The position numbers and the translations under genes are program-made. Of a stretch of 31,491 bases of DNA, positions 21,466 through 27,369 are shown one piece after another (position 1 is the first letter of the stretch; the number at the start of each line of letters is the position of its first letter). The notes under the pieces were generated by a model. That model saw only the letters and a program-made list of their open reading frames with translations, ran no database searches and was not told the DNA's origin. The DNA lies in the IMG/VR virus record IMGVR_UViG_3300028837_001326, positions 1 through 31,491 of that record; one strand, given 5' to 3'. Source of the stretch: a virus.

Positions 21466-22388
21466 ATTATCACTTCCTTTTTTTGTTTGTAAAATCGACA
21501 ACCACTACAAGCTTCGCAACTACTCATTTCCAGTTTGAATTTGCATGTGGGCTCGTGAGTGCATTTGCTGCAATACTCTTCGTAAAAACTAGAGGGTGCA
21601 ATCTCTTTTTTGCCGTGTTCAAATTCCGACCTTACATAGGGATTTTGCAGTCGGTCATAATCACGTTTAATATCCTCAGGAAAGACGAAACGCGCTACAT
21701 AAAAGGTGGTTGTGGCTAAGTTCGTATGCCTTAACATTCTACGTACAGTCTCAATGCTGGCTGGTTCCGGACGGTTTCCTTGTTCGTCTGGTTTAGGATA
21801 CATCAGGCTTGCCACAAAATAATGTCTGAGAAGACGAGGGCTGACACCTTTAACGCCTGCTGCTAAACCGATGCCGTGAATTAAATACCAGACTGCTACT
21901 CTGCTTAGGGGTTTATGTTGCAACCGAATTTTCCAATTATCTTCACGAGTGAAAACAGGACCTTCCGTTCGGTCGACAATTAAGTCTTTAATGAATTGCA
22001 ACGTCAAAACGTCTGTGGGCACTGGAGAGAACTTTTTCTTTTTGCTGTCTAAAACTTGCAATTCACCCAGCTCAAAATCGATGTCTTCAATGTTTAATGT
22101 GCAAATTTCACCAGTGCGTAAACCGCTTTTCATGGGTACACGAATTAACAAGAAATCGCGTAGTTTACGGTGTACACGCGCATAATCGTGAACGTGCTCG
22201 ACATCGGAGCGTCTAATAACGATGGCTTCTCCCTTGCCATGCCACTCTCCCCTCCCACCACCATTAGTCATAGTGATGCCCTTTCTGGAGAGAAAATAAG
22301 TCTTAACGCGGATCGACCACTTAACACTTGCGCAAATCTTTACTGTGCGGGTTTGGGAGGGAGATCGGTTTAAGTGTTCTTGGCGCAT
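21462..22388 (-). CDS. int: Tyrosine recombinase (integrase) with C-terminal Cys cluster
   Basis: Predicted 308 residues from ATG 22388 (TAATG coupling); ATG 22271 gives 269. Catalytic-type residues: R91 (S-G-L-R-T-G-E), a Lys run at 116-119, R188 (L-L-R-H-Y-F), H221 (L-R-H-T-N) and nucleophile Y230 (T-F-Y-V). The His usually three residues before the second Arg is Arg here (R185), so motif II is atypical. Residues 273-297 add C-x2-C-x5-C-x8-C-x2-C-x2-C, an extra metal-site-like tail. It would integrate the circular genome into the host chromosome, making the virus potentially temperate. It lies within the leftward operon. Confidence 0.85.
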   Translation of the reverse strand: MRQEHLNRSPSQTRTVKICASVKWSIRVKTYFLSRKGITMTNGGGRGEWHGKGEAIVIRRSDVEHVHDYARVHRKLRDFLLIRVPMKSGLRTGEICTLNIEDIDFELGELQVLDSKKKKFSPVPTDVLTLQFIKDLIVDRTEGPVFTREDNWKIRLQHKPLSRVAVWYLIHGIGLAAGVKGVSPRLLRHYFVASLMYPKPDEQGNRPEPASIETVRRMLRHTNLATTTFYVARFVFPEDIKRDYDRLQNPYVRSEFEHGKKEIAPSSFYEEYCSKCTHEPTCKFKLEMSSCEACSGCRFYKQKKEVII

Positions 22389-22648
22389 TACTTCTTCCTT
22401 CCTTTTCCTCGTCTTCCCCTACCTTTTTTAGAAATCGCGTATTTGTCGCCGTGATAAAGAACTAAGCCGTGAATATGTAGCCAAGCTAAAGTTTCTAGGA
22501 TTCGCTGTTGGGTCGCGCCCCAATCTGCTAACTCATCATATAATTCGTCAACTGTTTTTTCTCTTTCAAGCAAATGGTCAAGAATCATGCAATGAGAAAC
22601 TTCTAATCGTGGATACGGCTCTGCGGAGTTAGAATGTTTTTGGTTCAT
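22388..22648 (-). CDS. Winged-helix regulator candidate
   Basis: Predicted 86 residues. M-I-L-D-H-L-L-E-R, D-E-L-Y-D-E-L-A, R-I-L-E-T-L-A-W-L-H-I-H-G-L-V and a hairpin L-Y-H-G-D-K-Y-A-I fit a winged helix, as in MarR/archaeal regulators. The C-terminal 13 residues are a Gly/Arg/Lys tail. TAATG couplings upstream and downstream. It may control lysogeny with the integrase next to it. Confidence 0.65.
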   Translation of the reverse strand: MNQKHSNSAEPYPRLEVSHCMILDHLLEREKTVDELYDELADWGATQQRILETLAWLHIHGLVLYHGDKYAISKKGRGRRGKGRKK

Positions 22649-22827
22649 TATGAAGAAGCCTCCAAAATCTCCGTAATGAAATCATACACAGCAACGCTTT
22701 TCGTGTTTGTTGGATAAACTCGCATTTGCCTTAGTTCTTTCTCGAAACCCTCAATCCATTTTAGAACACAGCTTAATTCATTTGCAGTGTCAATACACTT
22801 TTTGAGTTGTTCTAACGAGTACTTCAT
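22648..22827 (-). CDS. 59-residue helical protein
   Basis: 59 residues, helical, with two Cys and the ending I-L-E-A-S-S. The 3' end encoding E-A-S-S and the next start are part of a 19-base repeat shared with the end of the first gene of the operon. Its start overlaps the previous stop. No motif recognised. Confidence 0.5.
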   Translation of the reverse strand: MKYSLEQLKKCIDTANELSCVLKWIEGFEKELRQMRVYPTNTKSVAVYDFITEILEASS

Positions 22828-23024
22828 TAGATAGCCTCCAAAATTCCGTTAACGCGTACGGCTCCGTGCGGTGTGTTCCAGAACAAAACGCGTCGCCATT
22901 TCGCCCGTTTAGCATATTCTCGTGCGTGTTGCTCACAAAAATGATTGCCACTGTGATGATGAGTTGCTAGTTTTCCGCATTTTTGGCATCTTACAGCTTC
23001 ATGTGTAATGTTAAGCTTTGTCAT
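22827..23024 (-). CDS. Zinc-binding microprotein (65 aa)
   Basis: 65 residues from ATG 23024 (TAATG). C-Q-K-C-G near residue 13, then H-H-H and C-E-Q-H (H-F-C-E-Q-H) give a Cys/His cluster like a B-box or small treble clef. An R/K-rich helix follows. Its N-terminal L-N-I-T-H-E also occurs in the upstream gene, encoded by an 18-base exact repeat. Longer GTG/ATG starts exist but are less likely. Confidence 0.6.
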   Translation of the reverse strand: MTKLNITHEAVRCQKCGKLATHHHSGNHFCEQHAREYAKRAKWRRVLFWNTPHGAVRVNGILEAI

Positions 23025-23215
23025 TATGAAGAAGCCTCCTCCTTCCACTTTAGCGCAAGTTTGACGTATTCATCGGCTAATCTAGCAGCCTCTTCGTCAG
23101 TCAACAAAAGTAAGTCTTGAAAATACTTTTTCGCTGTAGCCCTGCTCATGATTAGTGGTTCATGTGTAATGTTAAGGGTTGTATAGCGTTTGTATGTTGT
23201 GGTTAAGTCGGACAT
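23024..23215 (-). CDS. First gene of leftward operon, helical protein (63 aa)
   Basis: 63 residues from ATG 23215. The start lies about 10 bases after a predicted transcription start with no ribosome site, so translation may be leaderless, as is common in archaea. Residues 14-19 read L-N-I-T-H-E, shared with the next gene. The rest is helical and acidic, ending E-E-A-S-S. Function unknown. Confidence 0.55.
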   Translation of the reverse strand: MSDLTTTYKRYTTLNITHEPLIMSRATAKKYFQDLLLLTDEEAARLADEYVKLALKWKEEASS

Positions 23216-23231
23216 GGTTGTCAATTTACTA

Positions 23232-23247
23232 AGGGTACGTATGCCCT
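23232..23247. promoter_or_regulatory. Imperfect palindromic operator candidate
   Basis: AGGGTACGTATGCCCT: the outer four base pairs match, with one more in the centre arm. It lies between the leftward TATA box and the predicted start, where a repressor would block transcription. The RHH protein at 21066 is a candidate binder. Confidence 0.4.
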
Positions 23248-23254
23248 ATATATA
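23247..23254 (-). promoter_or_regulatory. Leftward TATA-like box
   Basis: TATATATA on the minus strand in an A/T-rich stretch with an A-rich BRE-like segment upstream. The expected start about 25 bases downstream falls near 23225, about 10 bases before ATG 23215. This fits an archaeal leaderless promoter. Not tested. Confidence 0.5.
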
Positions 23255-23291
23255 TTTTATGTATTAAAGATATATGTTGTCTTAACACTCT

Positions 23292-23306
23292 CGAAAACCT
23301 TAAAAG
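23292..23306 (+). promoter_or_regulatory. Rightward promoter candidate
   Basis: CGAAAAC followed by CTTAAAAG on the plus strand resembles a BRE plus TATA box. Start would be near 23328, about 70 bases before the ATG at 23396. Other A/T-rich sites in 23256-23276 are also possible. Confidence 0.35.
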
Positions 23307-23328
23307 GGCAACTCACCATAGAAACCCA

Positions 23329-23371
23329 TGAGTTTAGTCAACTCTTACTCTATCCACTGAGTTACGCTCCA
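23329..23371 (-). other. tRNA 5'-half-like sequence, attP candidate
   Basis: Read on the minus strand, this segment has a U8-A9-like pair, a D-stem ACTC/GAGT with a GG-containing 8-base D-loop, and a 4-bp anticodon-type stem (GAGT/ACTC) around a 7-base loop. No T-arm or acceptor pairing follows. Integrases often use tRNA pieces as attachment sites, so this could be attP, but it lies about 1 kb from the integrase. It may also be chance. Confidence 0.3.
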
Positions 23372-23395
23372 CTCTAAATGGACGCGGCTTAGAAA

Positions 23396-23623
23396 ATGGC
23401 ATCAAAAAGAGGAAAACGATCTCCAGAATCCCTAGCAAAACGATTTATTTTAGACACTAGCTTCCACGACAGAAACAACGCGGAAACCGTCACCTTGGTT
23501 GACGACGTAATGGTTGTGGCTTATGTGAATAGTGTGTATCCTGATCAGCCGCCGCCAACGATTGATGTTGTGAGAGGGGAAGTTATTATTGACAGTCGTG
23601 GGGAGGGTTCATTCCAAAAATGA
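23396..23623 (+). CDS. First gene of rightward operon, unknown (75 aa)
   Basis: Predicted 75 residues with a basic N-terminus (K-R-G-K-R-S) and a beta-rich second half. No recognised motif and no strong ribosome site. The stop overlaps the next ATG (ATGA). It may be an early rightward regulator. Confidence 0.5.
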   Translation: MASKRGKRSPESLAKRFILDTSFHDRNNAETVTLVDDVMVVAYVNSVYPDQPPPTIDVVRGEVIIDSRGEGSFQK

Positions 23624-23712
23624 GGCAAAAAACACCAATAGAAAAATGGGAACTTGACTTTCACATTGAAGTTGATTGTTATCCGTTGAATCTTAATAGG
23701 CTGAAAAAGTGA
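23620..23712 (+). CDS. 30-residue small protein
   Basis: 30 residues with ATGA coupling to the previous gene; charged, one Cys, ending in K-K. Too short to classify. Confidence 0.4.
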   Translation: MRQKTPIEKWELDFHIEVDCYPLNLNRLKK

Positions 23713-23733
23713 GTGAATGGAGGTGAATTATGT

Positions 23734-24150
23734 ATGAGAAAATTCTGGATTTTCATGGCTATCCTATTCGCTGTAGTGTTCATAATTGCGTTGGCTTGTG
23801 CTGTGTCGCCGGATTGGTTTAGACCGTTGTTTGTCAGCGGAGCCATTTCCGCATTCGGTACAGTCGCTATAACCATTAACGACACGTGGACCGGTATTGC
23901 CGCGAATCCAGTTTATCAACAATGGCACATGCTCATCTGGTTCATAGGCGGAATCATAGGCACAATAATATTCACGAAAGTGTTGTGGCCTAGACGACCA
24001 CGCTGGAAAGCAGCCCCGTCAATACCTGTAATTCATCAACATCGGATAGAAACAGATTTGCCGCATTCAGTTAGTGAGCCTGTTCCTGAAACCGTAGCTA
24101 AAACTAAGCCTAAAGAAGAAGTTAAAGCTGAAGAGGCTGTAGCGACATGA
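23734..24150 (+). CDS. Two-TM protein next to GTPase
   Basis: Predicted 138 residues from ATG 23734 with GGAGGTGA upstream (a GTG at 23713 is less likely). TM1 about residues 4-24, TM2 about 66-86, then a 50-residue tail rich in Pro, Glu, Lys and Val, probably cytoplasmic. The stop overlaps the GTPase ATG by 4 bases, so the two are made together. A membrane anchor or target for the GTPase is the likely role, by inference. Confidence 0.65.
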   Translation: MRKFWIFMAILFAVVFIIALACAVSPDWFRPLFVSGAISAFGTVAITINDTWTGIAANPVYQQWHMLIWFIGGIIGTIIFTKVLWPRRPRWKAAPSIPVIHQHRIETDLPHSVSEPVPETVAKTKPKEEVKAEEAVAT

Positions 24151-25112
24151 GCATCTTCAAGAAAGTTGTAGATCGTTTCCAACCGAAAGCGCAGCCTATC
24201 ATGCCTACACAATTGTACGCGTATAAAACACGGTTCGCCATGCTAGGTCCTGTAGGCGCCGGAAAAACAACAGTGTCTGCCTTAACTGTTTTAGCGGCTC
24301 AAGTGTCAAGCAGTGAAATCTTACATTTTCGCTGTCGCGTATTAGAAGGCACAAGCAGCGTCCTAGAAGCGGTTAGCAGTTTAAGACAGGGACATTTTCC
24401 AGCGAAAACACCCGCGCACGCACGACATGCAGCTGAGTCCGGTTTGTTGTTGCGTCATAAAGGGTTTTGGGGCGAAAAAAAGATTCAAGTACCCATCGTA
24501 GACATCGCCGGTGAAGACATAGAATTAATGATTCAGCATTACCGCACAGGCTCGACCCCTATTGGACGCGCAGCCTATTCATTAGCGAAAAGTCTCATCA
24601 GCTACGTTAAACAAAGCGACGGCTACATCCTGTGTGTTGATGCAAGCAAAGCATTAGGCGTTAAAGGGTACAATCAACCATCCAGCACGGTGCAGGTGGA
24701 CCCGGATAACGATTTACACCGGATACTGTCAGAAATTTTCATACATAAAGAACGCAGCCGAGGCAACACGATTAAAGGCATCGCCGTCGTTATTACAAAA
24801 TGGGATACGATTGAGCCTTACGCGAGCAACTGGGGCATGGACATTTACGATGAATCAGGCGAAGGCTTAAAAGAATTCATGGACGTGTGCTTCCCCAACA
24901 CAAGCATGATTTTAAAGGATTATGGTTTTGGTTTTGGCGCGAACATTAAAGTGTTTCCAAGCTACATCGCAGTGGAACGGGATAGCACAGGTGAAGTGAA
25001 GCGGTGGCCGGATGAGAAAGAAAAGATCGTTGTTAAGAACAGGCGTATGCCATCGTGTGACTTACAGAGCTACATGAATTTGATTCAGTATTTACTGAGT
25101 TTTGCAACGTAG
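24147..25112 (+). CDS. P-loop GTPase
   Basis: Predicted 321 residues. G1/Walker A is G34-P-V-G-A-G-K-T at 34-41, G3 is D119-I-A-G122, and G4 is T217-K-W-D220, all canonical. The segment G-Y-I-L-C-V-D-A-S near 159-167 is the strand before the G4 region. This order and length resemble TRAFAC-class small GTPases with extensions, such as the DO-GTPase 2 type described in conflict systems; that assignment is tentative. It should bind and hydrolyse GTP and act as a switch. Neighbours are membrane proteins, suggesting membrane remodelling, egress or defence/anti-defence. GTPases are rare in tailed viruses. Confidence 0.8.
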   Translation: MSIFKKVVDRFQPKAQPIMPTQLYAYKTRFAMLGPVGAGKTTVSALTVLAAQVSSSEILHFRCRVLEGTSSVLEAVSSLRQGHFPAKTPAHARHAAESGLLLRHKGFWGEKKIQVPIVDIAGEDIELMIQHYRTGSTPIGRAAYSLAKSLISYVKQSDGYILCVDASKALGVKGYNQPSSTVQVDPDNDLHRILSEIFIHKERSRGNTIKGIAVVITKWDTIEPYASNWGMDIYDESGEGLKEFMDVCFPNTSMILKDYGFGFGANIKVFPSYIAVERDSTGEVKRWPDEKEKIVVKNRRMPSCDLQSYMNLIQYLLSFAT

Positions 25113-25124
25113 AGGTAATGAGAA

Positions 25125-25394
25125 GTGAAGGGATTGTTGGAAAAACAAGTAAAGGCAGAGTTAGCTTGGGTTGCGAATGCTGGTCAGCAGTCGCTAGGTT
25201 CAATTCGTACCGCAAAAGTAAATCTTTTACAAACTATTAATGACGCAAGAAAAGACTTCTTAAAATACAGAGAACTTCCGACAGGTAGAACTCCAGAAGA
25301 TTGGAGTGACACTTTAAGGGATTTTGTGTTTAGATGGTTTGACAAGTGGTTCGGTGACGAAAACTTTTGGAAGTCTCCCAGTGATCTCTTGTGA
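25125..25394 (+). CDS. Helical protein in GTPase cassette (89 aa)
   Basis: Predicted 89 residues from GTG 25125, with GAGGT upstream. Mostly helical: an amphipathic N-terminal helix (to residue 50) and a Trp/Phe-rich C-terminal half (F-R-W-F-D-K-W-F). It could be a membrane-surface or GTPase-binding peptide. The 3' end overlaps the next gene. No family recognised. Confidence 0.5.
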   Translation: MKGLLEKQVKAELAWVANAGQQSLGSIRTAKVNLLQTINDARKDFLKYRELPTGRTPEDWSDTLRDFVFRWFDKWFGDENFWKSPSDLL

Positions 25395-25731
25395 GCATTT
25401 CGTTTATAGTTTAGCCACTGGCTTAATCGCCAGCGCAAACGTGGAAAAACTGTTAACCCCGTTAGAACTAGATTTTCTATGTCATATTGGCGACCGAGCA
25501 AAAACAGAACAGTGTTTCCGCACAAGCATAAACCCTCATATTATAGCAGTCACTTATGTTGAACCTATCCGGGACGATTTTAACCGTAAAGACGTGTGGA
25601 ACCACACTATCCTGATTAAATATAAAGATTATTTTGAGGATCGAGAAAAAAATCCTGTTGAACTTGTTGCAGCCCAGTTTGTCCGGTCTAGTGTTGGGTC
25701 GCTTGAAAAGTTGGAGCCACTGAAAATATGA
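25381..25731 (+). CDS. Possible GTPase-associated protein (116 aa)
   Basis: 116 residues from GTG 25381; a longer frame begins at TTG 25324 inside the previous gene. A motif set E-H-F-V-Y-S-L-A-T-G near the start, then L-C-H-I-G-D-R, Y-V-E-P-I-R-D-D-F, and D-V-W-N-H-T-I-L-I near 85-93 loosely recall the N-terminal domain of GTPase-associated proteins found beside DO-GTPases. The match is weak and from memory. Its place next to a GTPase supports a partner or regulator role. Confidence 0.45.
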   Translation: MISCEHFVYSLATGLIASANVEKLLTPLELDFLCHIGDRAKTEQCFRTSINPHIIAVTYVEPIRDDFNRKDVWNHTILIKYKDYFEDREKNPVELVAAQFVRSSVGSLEKLEPLKI

Positions 25732-25976
25732 GCCCGAGATACCCTAGCACTTATGAAATTCCCGTGATGCGACTGCTCAAGTACATGTTTATCATTTGGC
25801 TCTTCGGCATAGCCGTCGGCATAGGTATGGCGGTAGTCGCGTATAAGACAACGTGGTGGCAGCAGCTCGGCACATCCACCATACAGTTTCACTTGGCACA
25901 TCCGTGGTTCTTCTTGATTTACGGCGGATTCGGCTTAGTTTCACTCATTTATATGACAAGGAGAAAAACAGAATGA
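25728..25976 (+). CDS. Small two-TM membrane protein
   Basis: Predicted 82 residues; TM1 about 17-39 (F-I-I-W-L-F-G-I-A-V-G), TM2 about 58-76 (P-W-F-F-L-I-Y-G-G-F-G-L-V). It has a short basic cytoplasmic end (R-R-K). ATGA couplings on both sides. Part of the membrane/GTPase cassette; could be holin-like or a membrane partner. Confidence 0.6.
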   Translation: MSPRYPSTYEIPVMRLLKYMFIIWLFGIAVGIGMAVVAYKTTWWQQLGTSTIQFHLAHPWFFLIYGGFGLVSLIYMTRRKTE

Positions 25977-26152
25977 GAAATCCTCTTTTAGTGTTTTTAT
26001 CTTCAATCGATCATAAATTTGGTTTAAGCAAACTTTACACGAAAATGGGTATCTATCGTCTAATGTTACCTCATGTTTTCGAGTATTATTGCGTTTTCTG
26101 TCGTGGTATCTGTAATTGTTGGTGGGAAGATTATTGGAGAAGTGATGAATAA
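25973..26152 (+). CDS. Cys/Trp-rich small protein (59 aa)
   Basis: 59 residues with ATGA and TAATG couplings to its neighbours. The second half has Y-C-V-F-C-R-G-I-C-N-C-W-W, four Cys in ten residues next to aromatic residues, possibly a metal or disulphide cluster at a membrane surface. The first half is amphipathic. Function unknown. Confidence 0.5.
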   Translation: MRNPLLVFLSSIDHKFGLSKLYTKMGIYRLMLPHVFEYYCVFCRGICNCWWEDYWRSDE

Positions 26153-26670
26153 TGAATAAGTCAACTTTAATTCTCGTAGCACTCTCCGGTCTAGCAGGCT
26201 TTAGCTTAGTATGGATGTGGCTTACAGGCTTCAACCCCGTAACCGCAATAACACAGTTCATCAGCAACCCCGCAGCCGCTATATCTGAATTAGTAAGCTT
26301 GTTTACTCAACGGTTGGATGTTGTAGCGCCTGTTGTGGCTGTCATATCTGGAGCTGTCGCATTGGGCAGTCATCTAATCAAACAAGTGAAATCTACAGCT
26401 AAAGAGGGTCAAGACATTTTGAAGGGTCAAATGTTAGAGATGGATCAGGCTAAAGCAAACATAGAAGCAGAATTAATTGTTAATAAAGAGGTTGTGGCGC
26501 GACAAACAACGAAAATAACAACGTTAGAATCTGAGAAAACCAAGGATGCCAAAACAATCAGAGATCAAGCCCTCACGATTCAACGGTTACAAAACGACCT
26601 TAGTTATGGCACTAAAGCCGAGAAGGATTGGGTTAAACAGGAAATTCAGGAAGCAACACGAGTGAAATAG
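26152..26670 (+). CDS. TM protein with long coiled coil (172 aa)
   Basis: Predicted 172 residues. TM1 about 7-26, a second hydrophobic span about 56-75, then a long coiled coil from residue 80 to 165 with regular Glu/Lys/Ile/Leu heptads. Membrane-anchored coiled coils of this kind appear in phage lysis spanins and in membrane-bridging factors. It could link the GTPase cassette to the cell envelope. The start is TAATG-coupled. Confidence 0.6.
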   Translation: MNKSTLILVALSGLAGFSLVWMWLTGFNPVTAITQFISNPAAAISELVSLFTQRLDVVAPVVAVISGAVALGSHLIKQVKSTAKEGQDILKGQMLEMDQAKANIEAELIVNKEVVARQTTKITTLESEKTKDAKTIRDQALTIQRLQNDLSYGTKAEKDWVKQEIQEATRVK

Positions 26671-26678
26671 GGAGGTGA
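26671..26678 (+). promoter_or_regulatory. Strong ribosome site before an ACG codon
   Basis: GGAGGTGA, 7 bases upstream of ACG 26686, the optimal spacing. No ATG, GTG or TTG occurs at that distance in the frame of the downstream gene. This is the strongest sign that translation begins at ACG. Confidence 0.5.
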
Positions 26679-26685
26679 AACAAAA

Positions 26686-27087
26686 ACGAATAAACTAAGC
26701 CTTGTTTTCGTGTGTCTTATAGCCTTCGTTATATGCGGAGCATTAGCCATTGTAGCAGTCGAGTATTACTATCCTAATGTTGGAACAATCGGCACTTTAG
26801 AGGTTTACATAGACGACATTGAATATTTTGAGGGTAACTCTGTGAACTGGAGTGTGTGTCAACCGGGTTATATGTACTGGAAAAACATGACCGTTGCTAA
26901 CATAGGCGATACAACTCTGAACATTTCTATCTTACCTGACCATTTACCGTTTGATTGGGTTCTTACTTGGGACGCTAATAATGTAGAGTTAGGACCTAAT
27001 GAATTTGTGATGGGTTGGCTTAACCTCACAATTCCAATAGATGCTATAGAATGGGGTGAATGGGGCTTCTACTTAATAGGTGAATGA
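26686..27087 (+). CDS. Signal-anchored extracellular protein, possible ACG start
   Basis: 133 residues if read from ACG 26686; 125 from GTG 26710. From ACG, the protein starts (M/T)-N-K-L-S-L-V-F-V-C-L-I-A-F-V, a normal signal anchor with a charged Lys. From GTG, that Lys is lost. The mature part is beta-rich with a W-V-L-T-W-D and many Asn/Thr, like an Ig-type surface domain. It may sit on the outer side of the membrane. It ends the cassette. Confidence 0.6.
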   Translation, partial: TNKLSLVFVCLIAFVICGALAIVAVEYYYPNVGTIGTLEVYIDDIEYFEGNSVNWSVCQPGYMYWKNMTVANIGDTTLNISILPDHLPFDWVLTWDANNVELGPNEFVMGWLNLTIPIDAIEWGEWGFYLIGE

Positions 27088-27180
27088 ACGTGTTTGTGGT
27101 GCGCATTCGTCAAGGCTAAATAAAGAAACGCCCTCAAAACAACGCTATTATTAAAGGGTGTCGCCGTAGCCGTCACTCCT

Positions 27181-27351
27181 ATGGTTGTCAATCTTCTTTC
27201 TCAAGGTATACGACGGCGCAAAGCTACAAACACAATGATTGATTTTATCGTTACGATGATTTGGCAGTGTCCCCGTTGCGGGGCTGTTAATTGCGGATTA
27301 AATCGGCACTGTAGAATATGCGGAGACTCTTCGGAAAAACGTAAAGGGTAG
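27181..27351 (+). CDS. Zinc-ribbon small protein (56 aa)
   Basis: 56 residues from ATG 27181. C30-x2-C33-G, then C38, then C44-x2-C47-G form a zinc ribbon. An open frame extends upstream without a standard start codon (V-A-V-A-V-T-P), so the true start may be earlier and non-standard. An Arg-rich segment precedes the ribbon. Function unknown. Confidence 0.5.
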   Translation: MVVNLLSQGIRRRKATNTMIDFIVTMIWQCPRCGAVNCGLNRHCRICGDSSEKRKG

Positions 27352-27369
27352 ATTTTTGGAGAAGTTGTT

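Noticed and set aside
21321-21719. 132-codon plus-strand open frame
   Set aside because: Antisense to the integrase C-terminus and the Cys-rich microgenes, which have motifs and couplings.
23329-23371. Functional tRNA gene
   Set aside because: Only the 5' half resembles a tRNA; no T-arm, no acceptor stem pairing and a non-canonical base before the anticodon.
27084-27119. 11-codon frame after the signal-anchored protein
   Set aside because: ATGA overlap exists but nothing else supports it.
27088-27180. Upstream extension of the zinc-ribbon gene at 27181
   Set aside because: The frame is open and reads plausibly, but has no ATG, GTG or TTG, so the start was left at 27181 and the doubt noted.
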